Shown: in pieces, positions 37,245 through 47,292 of the stretch
Layout of the letters: each line of letters opens with the position of its first letter
Numbering within the stretch: the stretch's first letter is position 1
NCBI GenBank assembly: GCA_022749655.1
Contig: CP094243.1
Span: 5,084,001 to 5,148,000 of the forward strand
Length of the DNA stretch: 64,000 nucleotides
Source of the DNA: Xanthomonas phaseoli pv. phaseoli
GTDB lineage: Bacteria > Pseudomonadota > Gammaproteobacteria > Xanthomonadales > Xanthomonadaceae
Direction of reading: 5' to 3'
Made by a program: the position numbers and the translations under genes
Notes under the pieces: generated by a model
Databases searched by the model: none
What the model was told of the DNA's origin: nothing
Seen by the model: the letters and a program-made list of their open reading frames with translations, nothing else

Positions 37245-37581
37245 AGCCTGACAAGGCGGTGCCGGCGCAGCGTGCAACCTGGCGCTTGCATTGCGTCAGC
37301 GCTGGCGGTGCAGCGATCGATCGCACAGTTCAAGCAATTGCAAGCGCGCATCTGGCGTGGGACGACGCTCAGGCGGGCGACGGGTCGCAACGCGCGTGCA
37401 CGCCAGGTGCGAATCGTTTGCCACCCGGTGCTGCGCGCCGACCGGCTCGGAGCGGCGATGAAGCGTCGCGATCCGTCACTGGCGCGGAATGTGTGCAGGC
37501 GCCGAAGTTGCGACTGGCAGGCGCCAGGTCGAACATGCGCCGCGCCCACCTCGCGGCTGCACAGTCATCCGTCCGCTGCGC
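37245..37581. other. Intergenic region between the IclR gene and a convergent hydrolase gene
   Basis: I see no supportable gene in these 337 bases between two convergent genes. The short frames present lack ribosome binding sites and family resemblance, and no strong terminator hairpin with a T-run is visible. Confidence 0.45.
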
Positions 37582-38508
37582 TTAGCGCGGCCGGCGCAAA
37601 AAGCTCACCACCGCGTCCACCCAGGCTGCGTGGCTGTCTTCGACCTGGGCCACGTGGTCGGCGTGCGGCAAGGTCACCCAGCTGCGATCTTCGCTGCGCA
37701 GACGTGCGTAGAGATGAGCATTGTCTGCCTGGGTGGCGATCGGGTCGTCGACGCCGCGTAACAGCAAGACCGGAAGCGTTGCGACCTGCTCGGGGTGGAA
37801 GGCGAACTGCTCCATCGCGCGCCAGTCGGTGCGCACCGGGTCCGCTGCCAGCGCCTGGGCGACGTAAGCCGCACGTACGCTCGGTGGTGCCGCGTTGACG
37901 GTGATGAAATCCTCGCCGGCCGCAGCGGCCGTGGTGGGTGTGCGCAAGGGCCGATCCGCCGGAACCGCTGACGCGGGTGGTGTATCCACATCGTCCGGGA
38001 AGCCGAACAACACCAGTGCGGAAATCTCTTGCGGTTGCTGCTGCGCGAGCAGCAACGCCACTCGCGCGCCGTTGGAATAGCCCAGCAGTGCGGGCGGCGG
38101 CACATCGGGATGGGTCTGCGCGACCCAGGCCAGCACGCTGCGGACATCGGCCACTGCACGGGCGGGCGTATTCCAGCCCGTGCGGTCGCGTGCGCTGCCG
38201 CCGTAGCCGCGCAGATCCACCGCGTACGCGGCAAACCCGGCCTGCGCGAGCGCCGCAAGGACAGAGCGCGCATCACGCGGCTCGTCAGGCACCTGCAAAT
38301 CGAAGTTGGGCAATGCGCTCCAGGTGCGGCCGTGCACCAGCACGATCGTGCCACGCGGCTGCGCGGGCACGCGCGACCACACGGCCAGCGTCTGGCCATC
38401 GTCGGTCCGCACCTGCGACACCACGGTGCCGGGCCCGGGTTGCGGTTGTGCGTGCAGCGCCACCGTGACCAAGGACAACAACAGCAGGCAGACCAAGCGA
38501 CGCAGCAT
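37582..38508 (-). CDS. Secreted alpha/beta hydrolase
   Basis: The 308-residue protein begins with a signal peptide (MLRRLVCLLLLSLVTVALHAQ). An alpha/beta hydrolase fold follows: VLVHGRTWS near residue 56, nucleophile motif LGYSNGAR near residue 145, DDP and a C-terminal His in LPHADHVAQ. The substrate is not apparent; it may be a periplasmic esterase. It lies between the IclR gene and pcaC, in the same orientation as the pca operon, but 179 bases from it. Confidence 0.8.
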   Translation of the reverse strand: MLRRLVCLLLLSLVTVALHAQPQPGPGTVVSQVRTDDGQTLAVWSRVPAQPRGTIVLVHGRTWSALPNFDLQVPDEPRDARSVLAALAQAGFAAYAVDLRGYGGSARDRTGWNTPARAVADVRSVLAWVAQTHPDVPPPALLGYSNGARVALLLAQQQPQEISALVLFGFPDDVDTPPASAVPADRPLRTPTTAAAAGEDFITVNAAPPSVRAAYVAQALAADPVRTDWRAMEQFAFHPEQVATLPVLLLRGVDDPIATQADNAHLYARLRSEDRSWVTLPHADHVAQVEDSHAAWVDAVVSFLRRPR

Positions 38509-38687
38509 GCGATGTCTCCGGTTACAGTGGATTGAGCGTGGCCAACACACGCGTGCGCGCAGTCGGCGGGCGACCGTGGATGGCGCGCCAGGCACCACAG
38601 TGAACGAGTGGTGCACGCCGCACCGAGTACCGAGCACGCGCGCCGGACGCTGAGCGCCATCGTTTTGCCCACCGCACTGAAACGACC

Positions 38688-39101
38688 TTACCGAGGTTGC
38701 GCCGTCGATGCTACGCCGGCCTCGGCGGCTTGCTCTTCCAGGATCGGCCTGGCCAGCGCGAACGCGTGGTTGGCGGCCGGCACGCCGCAGTAGATCGCCG
38801 CCTGCAGCAATACTTCCTTGATCTGCGCAGGCGTCACGCCGTTGTTGCGCGCCGCACGCACGTGCAGCTTGAATTCTTCGTCGTGGCCAAGCGCGATCAT
38901 CATCGACAGGGTGATCAGCGAACGGGTATGGGCCGGCAGGCCGTCGCGGGTCCAGATGCTGCCCCAGGCATAGCGGGTGATCAGGTCCTGAAATTCTTCG
39001 GTGAAGTCGCTACGCGCGGCCAGCGCGCGGTCGACATGCGCATCGCCAAGGACGCGCCGGCGCTGGCGCATGCCGGCTTGATAACGTTCGTCTTTGTGCA
39101 T
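38688..39101 (-). CDS. pcaC: 4-carboxymuconolactone decarboxylase PcaC
   Basis: The 137-residue protein starts MHKDERYQAGMRQRRRVLGDAHVDRA, typical of PcaC. The AhpD-like core YAWGSIWTRDGLPAHTRSLITLSMMIALGH follows. It converts 4-carboxymuconolactone to 3-oxoadipate enol-lactone. A GTG at 39131 overlapping the pcaD stop would add ten residues. I prefer ATG 39101, which has AGGA seven bases upstream and the family N-terminus. It is the last gene of the pca operon. Confidence 0.93.
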   Translation of the reverse strand: MHKDERYQAGMRQRRRVLGDAHVDRALAARSDFTEEFQDLITRYAWGSIWTRDGLPAHTRSLITLSMMIALGHDEEFKLHVRAARNNGVTPAQIKEVLLQAAIYCGVPAANHAFALARPILEEQAAEAGVASTAQPR

Positions 39102-39127
39102 GGAAGGTCCTTGCAAGGTGGGAAAGC

Positions 39128-39910
39128 TCACTGACCCTGAAGAAAGCCGAGCACCGCCTGATTGAACGCGGCCGGCGATTCCAGGTTGCAGATGTGGCGG
39201 CCGGGCACCTGGGCGTAATGACCGTCCGGCGCGGCATAGGCGATCTCGCGCAGGTCAGGCGGTGGGCACACCGGGTCGTCGTCGCCGGCCAGCGCCAGCA
39301 GCGGCAGGTTCAACCCATCCAGCGCGCCACGGAAATCGGCATCGGCCACCGCCTGGCAGCAGGCGATGTACCCGGCCGGCGAAGTGGAGACGAAGGCAGC
39401 GGCGATCATGTCCAGGCGCTGCGCGTGGCTGACGGCAAATTCCGGTGTAAACCAGCGTTGCAGCGTGGCATCGATCAGCGTCGGAAGGCCTTCGCTGCGC
39501 ACCTGTTCGATGCGGGTTTCCCAGGTGGCGGCATTGCCGATCTTCTGGGCGGTGGCGCATACCACCAGCCGGCGCAGGCGCTGCGGTGCATGCAGGCCCA
39601 GCCACTGGCCGGTGAGGCCGCCGATCGACAGGCCACAGAAATCGCTTTGTGCGATCTCCAGCGCGTCCCACAGTGCCAGCACGTCCAGACCCAGGTCGGC
39701 CACGCCATACGGGCCGGGCGGCGTCTCCGAATACCCATGGCCGCGGCGGTCGTAGCGCAGGATGCGGTACTGCGGGGCGAAGGCTTCGATCTGCACGTCC
39801 CACATGTGCAGATCGGTGCCCAGCGAATTGCAGAAGGTCAGCCAGGGGCGTCCTTCGGTGCCGTCCAAGCGGTAATGCAGGCGATGCGTGGGCAACTGGA
39901 GATAAGCCAT
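39128..39910 (-). CDS. pcaD: 3-oxoadipate enol-lactonase PcaD
   Basis: The 260-residue alpha/beta hydrolase opens with LTFCNSLGTDLHMWD, a PcaD hallmark. The nucleophile motif is GLSIGG near residue 93; DDPVCPP and the His in PGRHICNLE complete the triad. It hydrolyses the enol-lactone to 3-oxoadipate. It lies ten bases after pcaB and just before pcaC, so the three are co-transcribed. Confidence 0.95.
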   Translation of the reverse strand: MAYLQLPTHRLHYRLDGTEGRPWLTFCNSLGTDLHMWDVQIEAFAPQYRILRYDRRGHGYSETPPGPYGVADLGLDVLALWDALEIAQSDFCGLSIGGLTGQWLGLHAPQRLRRLVVCATAQKIGNAATWETRIEQVRSEGLPTLIDATLQRWFTPEFAVSHAQRLDMIAAAFVSTSPAGYIACCQAVADADFRGALDGLNLPLLALAGDDDPVCPPPDLREIAYAAPDGHYAQVPGRHICNLESPAAFNQAVLGFLQGQ

Positions 39911-39920
39911 CGAGGCACCG

Positions 39921-41273
39921 TCAACAGGAAGAAGATCCGGCCAGCACGCGGTCGATCCAGACCGAGGACATGCCGCGCCAACTTGCGCTATCGAACACTG
40001 CCTGCAGTTGCGCGTGCGTGAGCACCGCGCTCACCTGCGCGTGCTCGCCAAGCACCTCGCGCAGATGCCGTTGCTGTGCCTGCGCGCGCAGCGCTGCCTG
40101 TTCCACCAGGGCGTGCGCCTGCGGCTTGCCCAGGTGTGGCGCGAGCGCGAACACCGCCGCCTCGGCGTAGAGCAGCCCGCCGTGGCTGTCCAGATGCGCC
40201 TGCATGCGCGTGCGATCCAGTTCCAGGCCGGACAGGCACAGCTGCATTTGCGCCAGGCTGCCGGCGGTGAGGCAGACGATCTGGGGCAAGGTGTCCCATT
40301 CGGCATGCCATTGCCCGGCCGCGCGCTCGTGCGGCTGCGCCATGGCGCTGAACAACGTGGCGACCAGGCCCGGTACGCGGGTGGCCGCAGCCACCGCTGC
40401 CACGCTGGAAACCGGATTGCGCTTGTGCGGCATCGCCGACGAGCCGCCCTTGCCGGCGGCGGCCGGCTCGAACGCTTCGCCCACCTCCGATTGCATCAGC
40501 AACACCACATCGCCGCCGATCTTGCCCAATGTGCCAGCCAGCAGGCCGAAGGCGCAGCCGACCTCGACGATGCGGTCGCGCGCGGTATGCCAGGGCAGCG
40601 CGGGCAGCGGCAACGCCAGCGTGCTGGCCAAGGCCTGCGCCACTTCCAGGCCACGGCCCTGCAACGAGGCCAGCGTGCCGGCCGCGCCGCCGAACTGCAG
40701 CACCAAGGCATCGCGCCGCAAGCCGTGCAGGCGCTGCTGCGCCCGCTGCAGGGCGTCCAGCCAACCGGCGACCTTGAGCCCGAAGGTGACCGGCACGGCC
40801 TGCTGCAGCAGGGTGCGTCCGGGCAAGCCGGTGTCGCGCTCGCGTTCGGCCAGCACCGCCAGATCGGCGCACAGGGCGTGCAGACGCGGCAGCAACAGAT
40901 CGAGCGCAGCGCGCAGCTGCAGCACCGTGCCGGTATCGATGACGTCCTGGCTGGTGGCGCCCCAGTGCACCCAGCGCGCGGCGGCGCTGTCGTGTGCGGC
41001 CACCTGCGCGGTCAGCGCCTTGACCAGCGGAATGGCGGGGTTGCCGGCCAGCGCCGTGGCCTGCGCCAACGCGGCCAGGTCGTAGTGCTGCACATCGCAG
41101 GCAGCGGCAATGGCCTGCGCGGCCTCGGCGGGAATCACCCCGCACTGCGCCTGGGCGTGCGCCAGCGCCGATTCGAACTGCAGCATCGCCTGCACGCGTG
41201 CGGCATCATCGAACAAGGCCTCGCACGCAGGCGCGCCGAACAAGGATCCCAACAACGAAGATGTCGCGCTCAT
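39921..41273 (-). CDS. pcaB: 3-carboxy-cis,cis-muconate cycloisomerase PcaB
   Basis: The 450-residue protein is in the fumarase/aspartase superfamily. The signature GGSSAMPHKRNPVSS lies near residue 275, and WGATSQDVIDT near residue 95. It lactonises 3-carboxymuconate in the protocatechuate branch. I chose ATG 41273 (MSATSSLLGSLFG); an in-frame Met three codons upstream is also possible. Between it and pcaG is a gap of 354 bases, larger than other gaps in this operon. Confidence 0.94.
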   Translation of the reverse strand: MSATSSLLGSLFGAPACEALFDDAARVQAMLQFESALAHAQAQCGVIPAEAAQAIAAACDVQHYDLAALAQATALAGNPAIPLVKALTAQVAAHDSAAARWVHWGATSQDVIDTGTVLQLRAALDLLLPRLHALCADLAVLAERERDTGLPGRTLLQQAVPVTFGLKVAGWLDALQRAQQRLHGLRRDALVLQFGGAAGTLASLQGRGLEVAQALASTLALPLPALPWHTARDRIVEVGCAFGLLAGTLGKIGGDVVLLMQSEVGEAFEPAAAGKGGSSAMPHKRNPVSSVAAVAAATRVPGLVATLFSAMAQPHERAAGQWHAEWDTLPQIVCLTAGSLAQMQLCLSGLELDRTRMQAHLDSHGGLLYAEAAVFALAPHLGKPQAHALVEQAALRAQAQQRHLREVLGEHAQVSAVLTHAQLQAVFDSASWRGMSSVWIDRVLAGSSSC

Positions 41274-41627
41274 GCATTGCATCTCTAGGCGTGCCTTCAG
41301 CATCGCACCGAAGTACCAGGGTGCCAACTAGACCAAAGGGCAATGCATCGGGCGCGCCTGGCACTGCCGGAGTGAAGGAAATGAGGCCATGGTACTTGCG
41401 GTGCGTGCACGCGCGTCTGCGCGCGCGTGCCTGCCACGCGGCGCGCCGCCCCTGATGCGTGTGCGTGCGCCGTCATGGCGCATTGCGTGCCGCTGGAGAG
41501 ACCTGGGCGGTTAGGTAGCGGTGGACGCTTGTGCCCTCTCGCGTCGGGCGCTGTTGGCGCGGCAGCGTGCCGGCAGGATGCAGCGCGGTCCCCGCACACA
41601 GAGGGCGTTTCAAGATCGGCATGCGGA
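41274..41627. other. Gap between pcaG and pcaB
   Basis: This 354-base interval breaks the otherwise compact pca operon. No frame in it has a ribosome binding site or family resemblance. It contains GC-rich inverted sequence (near 41405-41440) that could form hairpins. It may hold a second promoter for pcaB-pcaD-pcaC, but I cannot point to clear -35/-10 boxes. Confidence 0.4.
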
Positions 41628-42191
41628 TCAATAGCGGAAGAACACCGTTTCCGCGTCGCCCTGCATGTGGATGTCCCAGGTGTAGGCACCACCTGGAAGC
41701 GGCTGGGCCAGCAAGGTGGCGCGCCGCTCGGCCGGCACCAGCGCCAGGATCGGGTCGCTGCCCAGCTGCGGGTCGTCGGCGAAATACAGCCGCGTCGACA
41801 CCGCGCGCAACAGGCCGCGCATGAACACCAGCACCGTCAGATGCGCCGCCTGCTGCTTGCCGTCCGGGCCATCCACCCTGCCCGGCTTGATGGTGCTGAA
41901 GGAAAAACGCCCGTGCGCGTCGGTGGGCACGCGGCCCCAGCCGTCGAAGCTGGGGTCGTGCGCCTGGCAGCGAGGGTCGGCCGCATGCGCATAGATGCCG
42001 GCAGCATCGGCTTGCCACACTTCCAGCACCGCATCGGCCACGGGCGCGCCGGCACCATCGAAGATGCAACCGCTGATCTGCACCTGCGCGCCCGCGGCCT
42101 GCGCAGGTGCGATCTGTTGGCGATACAGCGGCTCCAAGCCAAGCCGGTAATACGGGCCGACGGTTTGCGACGGCGTTGCATGCAGGCTCAT
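41628..42191 (-). CDS. pcaG: Protocatechuate 3,4-dioxygenase alpha subunit PcaG
   Basis: The 187-residue intradiol dioxygenase subunit starts MSLHATPSQTVGPYYRLGL, the family N-terminus. The fold segments ISGCIFDGAGAPVADAVLEVWQADAAG and HGRFSFSTIKPG are present. As expected for the alpha subunit, the metal-binding tyrosines and histidines are not conserved. It follows pcaH with a four-base gap, and the two subunits form the ring-cleaving complex. Confidence 0.95.
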   Translation of the reverse strand: MSLHATPSQTVGPYYRLGLEPLYRQQIAPAQAAGAQVQISGCIFDGAGAPVADAVLEVWQADAAGIYAHAADPRCQAHDPSFDGWGRVPTDAHGRFSFSTIKPGRVDGPDGKQQAAHLTVLVFMRGLLRAVSTRLYFADDPQLGSDPILALVPAERRATLLAQPLPGGAYTWDIHMQGDAETVFFRY

Positions 42192-42195
42192 CGTG

Positions 42196-42933
42196 TCACT
42201 CCCAGACCGTTTGCTTGCGACCGCGCAAGACGATGTCGAAGCGGTACGCCAATGCGTATTCGCTGACCGCATTTTCCCAGTCGAAACTGGACACCATGCG
42301 TTCACGCGCCAACGCATCGTCGACGCAGTTGTAGATGGGGTCTTGCGCCAGCAGCGGGTCGCCGGGGAAGTACATCTGGGTGACCAGCCGCTGCCCGATG
42401 CCATCGCCGTGCAACGAAAAATGGATGTGCGCCGGCCGCCAGGCGTTGTAGTGATTGCGCCACGGATACGCGCCCGGCTTGATGGTCTTGAAACTGTAGC
42501 GGCCGTGCGCATCGGTCAGCACCTGGCCGGTGCCGCGGAAGTTGGGGTCCAGCGGTGCGTCGTGCTGGTCGCCAGCGTGCTGGTAGCGGCCGGCCGCATT
42601 GCATTGCCACACTTCAACGATGCTGTCGCGGACCGGCCTGCCGTTTTCGTCGAGCACGCGGCCGGAGACGATGATGCGCTCGCCCAGCGGCGCGCCACTG
42701 AAACCGGCAGTGAGATCGGCCGCGTGCGCGCCCAGCGTAAGCCGGTCCAGGCGCGGGCCGGTGACTTCCGACAGCGTGACCGGCAGGTCGATCGGCGCAC
42801 GCGTGGGCCCGCGCAGGGTGGTGGAGGCGTATGCCGGATGCAGGTAGGCCGGCTGCGTACCGGGCCGGCTGCGGCGGTAACCGAGCAGCGGTTCGGCGGC
42901 GATGGCAGGTTGCTCAGCGGTGGGATCGCGCAT
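42196..42933 (-). CDS. pcaH: Protocatechuate 3,4-dioxygenase beta subunit PcaH
   Basis: The 245-residue catalytic subunit holds the Fe(III) ligands: the Tyr residues around WRNHYNAWRPAHIHF and the two His in AHIHF. It cleaves protocatechuate between the hydroxyls to give 3-carboxymuconate. Other family segments are VSGRVLDENGRPVRDSIVEVWQCNAAGRY and GRYSFKTIKPG. It is located between pcaF and pcaG. The frame is intact. Confidence 0.96.
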   Translation of the reverse strand: MRDPTAEQPAIAAEPLLGYRRSRPGTQPAYLHPAYASTTLRGPTRAPIDLPVTLSEVTGPRLDRLTLGAHAADLTAGFSGAPLGERIIVSGRVLDENGRPVRDSIVEVWQCNAAGRYQHAGDQHDAPLDPNFRGTGQVLTDAHGRYSFKTIKPGAYPWRNHYNAWRPAHIHFSLHGDGIGQRLVTQMYFPGDPLLAQDPIYNCVDDALARERMVSSFDWENAVSEYALAYRFDIVLRGRKQTVWE

Positions 42934-43011
42934 CTTGAATCTCCGTCGGCAGCAAGACGACTAGAACGACATGGGTGCGAGGCAAGGACGAGGGAGGTTG
43001 CAACGGCCGGT

Positions 43012-44220
43012 TCACAGGCGCTCGATCGCCAACGCCACGCCCTGCCCCACGCCGATGCACATGCTGGCCAGCCCGCGCCGCCCGTTGCCCGCCTCCAGCT
43101 GCCGCAGCAAGGTCAGCGCCAGCCGCGCGCCGCTCATGCCGAGCGGATGCCCAAGCGCAATGGCGCCACCGTTGGCATTGACGTGTGCGGCATCGTCGGC
43201 CAGGCCCAATGCACGCGTGCAGGCCAGCGCCTGCGCAGCGAAGGCTTCATTGAGTTCGATCGCATCGAACTGCGCGATGCGCAGGTTCAGGCGCGCCAGC
43301 AGACGCTCGGTGGCCGGCACCGGGCCGATGCCCATGTACGCCGGCTCCACGCCCGCCGAGGCGAACCCCAGCACGCGCGCACGCGGCGTCAGCCGATGCG
43401 TCTGCACGGCCTGCGCCGAGGCCAGCAGCAAGGCGGCGGCGCCATCGTTGAGACCGGAGGCATTGCCGGCCGTCACGGTACCGGGCTGGCGGAACACCGG
43501 TTTGAGCTTGGCCAACATCTCGGCGGTGGTGTTGGGCCGCGGCGCTTCATCGTGTTCGACGGTGGAGGCATCGCCGCCCTTGCGCGCGGCCACGGCCACC
43601 GGGGTGATTTCGCCATCGAAAAAGCCGGCCGCCTGCGCCGCGGCTGCGCGCTGCTGGCTACGCAGGGCAAACGCATCCTGGTCTTGGCGCGCGATGGCGT
43701 ACCGCTGCGCCACGTTCTCTGCCGTTTCGCCCATCAATTCGGTGCCATAGACGGCTTGCAGGCGCGGATTGATGAAGCGCCAGCCCATGGTGGTGTCTTC
43801 CAGCTGCTGGGTGCGAGCGAAGGCGCCGTCGGCCTTGCCCATCACCCAGGGTGCGCGCGACATCGATTCGACACCGCCGGCGATGGCAAGATCCAGTTCG
43901 CCGGCACGAATGCCGCGCGCCACCGTGCCGATCGCGTCCAAGCCCGACCCGCACAGACGATTGAGCGTGCTGCCCGGCACAGAGGGCGGCAAGCCGGCCA
44001 GCAACAGGCTCATCCGCGCGACATTGCGATTGTCTTCGCCGGCCTGGTTGGCGCAGCCCAGGTACACATCGTCGATTGCGGCCGGCTCCAGCTGCGGATG
44101 CCGCGCCAGCAACGCGGCGATCGGCACTGCGCCCAGGTCGTCGGCGCGCACGCTGGACAAGGCGCCACCGTAACGGCCGATCGGCGTGCGGATGCCATCG
44201 ACCAGGTACACCTCGCTCAT
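43012..44220 (-). CDS. pcaF: 3-oxoadipyl-CoA thiolase PcaF
   Basis: The 402-residue thiolase shows the nucleophilic Cys in [11 protein letters not shown] (near residue 90), [16 protein letters not shown] with its catalytic His (near residue 350), and the C-terminal CIGVGQG. It splits 3-oxoadipyl-CoA into succinyl-CoA and acetyl-CoA, the end of the pathway. Its ATG overlaps the pcaJ stop (ATGA at 44217-44220), so translation is coupled. Confidence 0.96.
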   Translation of the reverse strand: MSEVYLVDGIRTPIGRYGGALSSVRADDLGAVPIAALLARHPQLEPAAIDDVYLGCANQAGEDNRNVARMSLLLAGLPPSVPGSTLNRLCGSGLDAIGTVARGIRAGELDLAIAGGVESMSRAPWVMGKADGAFARTQQLEDTTMGWRFINPRLQAVYGTELMGETAENVAQRYAIARQDQDAFALRSQQRAAAAQAAGFFDGEITPVAVAARKGGDASTVEHDEAPRPNTTAEMLAKLKPVFRQPGTVTAGNASGLNDGAAALLLASAQAVQTHRLTPRARVLGFASAGVEPAYMGIGPVPATERLLARLNLRIAQFDAIELNEAFAAQALACTRALGLADDAAHVNANGGAIALGHPLGMSGARLALTLLRQLEAGNGRRGLASMCIGVGQGVALAIERL

Positions 44221-45001
44221 GCCTGGGCTCCCGCTGCCTGCGCGCCATGCGCCGCATCGGTGCGCGCCTGCAGCGCGCGCAGGGCGTCCAGCTCGGCACT
44301 GCTGGGCGGCGTGGTGTATGCAAGGTCGGCGGCGAACCGGATCGGCCACCCGGTCGCCGCGCTGACCTGCTCGCGCGTGGTGCCGGGGTGCAACGAGGTC
44401 ACGGTGAGTTCGCAGGTCACGGGGTCCGGCTCCATCACGCACAGGTCGGTGACGACCACGGTCGGGCCGGCGCCGGGCAGGCCGGCGCGCGCGCATCGCC
44501 CCCGTCCAGATGCCCGACCGTGGTGATGAAGTCCAAACTCGAAACGAAGCTGCGTGTGGATTGGCGCATGATGATGAACACCTGCTTGGCGCTGGCTGCG
44601 ATTTCCGGCGCGCCGCCGGCGCCGGGCAGGCGTGTTTTCGGCGCATCGTAGGAGCCAATCACGGTGGTATTGAGGTTGGCGTGCCGATCGATCTGCGCCG
44701 CCCCCAGAAAGCCCACATCCACGCGCCCGCCCTGCAACCAGTAACGGAAGATCTCTGGCGTGGAGACCACGGTGTCGGCGGTTTCGGCCAGCTCGCCGTC
44801 GCCGATCGACAACGGCAACACCTGCGGGCGCGCACCGATCGGGCCGGATTCGTAGATCAAGGTGACGTCGGGCGCATGCGTAAGCCGCGCCAGATTGGCG
44901 GCAGTGGACGGCAAGCCGATGCCGACAAAACACACCGCGCCATCGGGCAGGCGACGCGCAGCGGCCACCGTCATCATTTCGTTGGTGCTGTAGGCGCTCA
45001 T
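44217..45001 (-). pseudogene. pcaJ: 3-oxoadipate CoA-transferase beta subunit PcaJ, frameshifted
   Basis: The first 190 or so codons (MSAYSTNEMMTVAAARRLPDG onward) read normally, with ESGPIGARP and the expected CoA-transferase beta-domain. The frame breaks in the alternating GC tract at 44485-44494, just after [12 protein letters not shown]. The C-terminal [22 protein letters not shown] is in another frame to the stop. Two extra bases or one missing base would explain it; the repaired length is about 260 residues. It overlaps pcaI upstream and pcaF downstream by ATGA. Confidence 0.9.
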
Positions 45002-45862
45002 GCGGCCACCTGCTGCTGCGACTGTGCATACACGCGCTGAAAACCGGCGAAGTCGTCGGTGTCGAGAATATGCGCCTGGATCCAGGCCTGGAACGTCGCA
45101 CGGTCGCGCGCGATCGCATCCCAGGCCAGATAGAACCGGTTGTCGCGCGCGTAATAGCCATGCGCATACGAGGGCGCGGCGCCACCGGGCACCACGCAGA
45201 CCGCGTCGACAACCCAACGCGGCAGGATGCAGGCATTGGGTGGCGCATCGAGGCTGTCGACGATCTCTTCCACCGTCACGATCACCTTGCGCGCTGCCAG
45301 CGCGGCCTCTTTCTGCACACCCAGAATGCCCCACAGCAACACGTTGCCGCGGCGATCGGCCTGCTGGGCGTGGATCACCGTGACATCGGGATTGACGGCC
45401 GGCGAGGTGGGCCAGTGTCTGGCCGGTATACGGGCACTGCAGGAACCTGATGCTGTCGTTGACGCGCGGCAGATCCGAACCGACATACCCGCGCAGCACT
45501 GCAAACGGCAGCCCCGACGCACCGGCCACGTAGGCATTGGCCATATCGGCGTGACTGTGTTCGCGAATCTGCAGCGGCTGCGGCCAGGCGTGTTCCACTG
45601 CATCGCGCAACCGGTGCAACGAGCCGACGCCGGGATTGCCGCCCCAGGAAAACCGCAGCGCTGTCGCGCAGCCGGCGCCGATCAACTGGTCGTAGATCAG
45701 GTCCGGCGTCATGCGCACCAGACGCAGCGCGCGCTTGCGCTGGCGAATGACTTCGTGCCCGGCCGCATGCGGAATCAGATGGGTGAAGCCTTCCATCGCC
45801 ACGCAGTCGCCATCGGCGATCAGCTGCGACACCGCGTCGGCGAGAGCGACGATTTCGGCCAT
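44998..45862 (-). pseudogene. pcaI: 3-oxoadipate CoA-transferase alpha subunit PcaI, frameshifted
   Basis: The N-terminal part reads MAEIVALADAVSQLIADGDCVAMEGFTHLIPHAAGHE, typical of the alpha subunit, with GGNPGVGSLHR. At 45397-45401 (CGGCCGGCG on +) an extra base breaks the frame after LAHLA. The rest (VNPDVTVIHAQQADRRGNVLLWGI onward) runs in another frame to the stop at 44998. With the base removed the product is 287 residues. It is the first gene of the pca operon and lies divergent from vanA. Confidence 0.9.
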
Positions 45863-46114
45863 TGCGTTCCCTTCAGCACAGCGAGCGTGGGGTCACGGTA
45901 GCGGCGCAGCCGACGGGACGGTCAATCCGATAATCGGTGATTCGAATCGATATTCGCACAATTTCGCCAGACCGGTGGCGCACCCATATTGTCTCCGGTG
46001 TATACATAACTTCGCTCGCAAGCAGACGCCAGCTTTGCGATGCGCGCTAACTAGCCGCAGGCCGGCGCGAGCCCCGTCGCGTCCAGGTTGCCTACATACC
46101 CAGGAGTCACGGTC
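45863..46114. promoter_or_regulatory. Divergent control region of the pca operon and vanAB
   Basis: This 252-base region separates pcaI (minus) from vanA (plus), so it must hold both promoters. Visible symmetrical sites are GATTCGAATC (near 45940) and TGTATACA (45999-46006). The second resembles GntR-family operators, the family that includes VanR, but no vanR gene is in the window. The vanA ribosome binding site AGGAG lies at 46102-46106. Confidence 0.5.
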
Positions 46115-47192
46115 ATGTCGCAGTCCAAGCCGCTGTTTCCCCTCAACGCGTGGTACGCCGTTGCCTGGGACCATGAGATCAAGCACGTGCTCAGCCCGCG
46201 CAAGCTCTGCAACCTGGACGTGGTGGTCTACCGCACCACCGCCGGCACAGTCGTTGCGCTCGAAGACGCGTGCTGGCATCGGCTGGTGCCGTTGTCGATG
46301 GGCAAGCTGCGCGGCGACGATGTGGTGTGCGGCTATCACGGGCTGGTCTACAACACGCAGGGGCGCTGCGTGCACATGCCCTCGCAGGACACCATCAATC
46401 CCTCGGGCCTGCGTACGCAGCTTCCTGGTGGCCGAAAAACACCGCTACGTCTGGATCTGGCCGGGCGACCCGGCCAAGGCCGATACGCGCCTGATCCCCG
46501 ACCTGCATTGGTCGCACGATCCGGCCTGGGCCGGCGATGGCCGTACCATCCACGCCAAGTGCGACTATCGGCTGGTGCTGGACAACCTGATGGACCTGAC
46601 CCACGAGACCTTCGTGCACGGCTCCAGCATCGGCCAGGACGAAGTGGCCGAAGCGCCATTCGATGTGGTGCATGGCGATCGCAGCGTCATCGTGTCGCGC
46701 TGGATGCGCAATATCGACCCGCCGCCGTTCTGGGCCAGCCAGATCGCCCGCCACCTGGACTACCGCGGCAAGGTCGATCGCTGGCAAATCATCCGTTTCG
46801 AGGCGCCCTCCACCATCGCCATCGATGTGGGCGTGGCCATCGCCGGCACCGGCGCGCCCGAGGGCGATCGCAGCCAGGGCGTCAACGGCTACGTGCTCAA
46901 CACCATCACTCCCGAAACCGACACCACCTGCCATTACTTCTGGGCGTTCATGCGCAACTACGCGCTGCACGACCAGTCGCTGACCACGCTCACCCGCGAG
47001 GGCGTAACAGGCGTCTTCGGCGAAGACGAAGCAGTGCTGGAAGCGCAGCAACGCGCCATCGATGCGCACCCGGATCACACCTTCTACAACCTTAACGTCG
47101 ATGCCGGCGGCATGTGGGCGCGACGCGTGATCGACCGCCTGATCGCGCAGGAACAACGCGCGCAGGATCTGTCGTTGCGCATGGTGGGCTGA
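46115..47192 (+). pseudogene. vanA: Vanillate O-demethylase oxygenase subunit VanA, frameshifted
   Basis: VanA demethylates vanillate to protocatechuate. The N-terminal Rieske domain is normal (CWHRLVPLSMG and CGYHGLVYNTQG, the C-x-H and C-x2-H ligands). The frame breaks at 46405-46407, where CTCGGGCC has one G more than the expected CTCGGCC. The rest (CVRSFLVAEKHRYVWIWPG, then the iron site NLMDLTHETFVHG) continues in another frame to 47192. The repaired product is 358 residues. It is followed by its reductase gene vanB. Confidence 0.93.
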
Positions 47193-47292
47193 GCACGTCG
47201 CATGCGGACCGCCCTGTCATCGATCACAGCGACGCATTGCAGCCCCGTCACAGCCGGCGCCGGCCCACAGACCTCATTGCCTGGAGCCCTTC

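Noticed and set aside
42193..44526. Open frame of 777 codons on + across pcaG-pcaF
   Set aside because: It is antisense to well-identified pca genes, has no family resemblance and is His/Arg/Gln-rich, as expected from GC-rich shadow frames.
45999..46006. TGTATACA as a definite VanR operator
   Set aside because: It is only 8 bases long, and no vanR gene is in the window. It is kept as a weak candidate within the control region.
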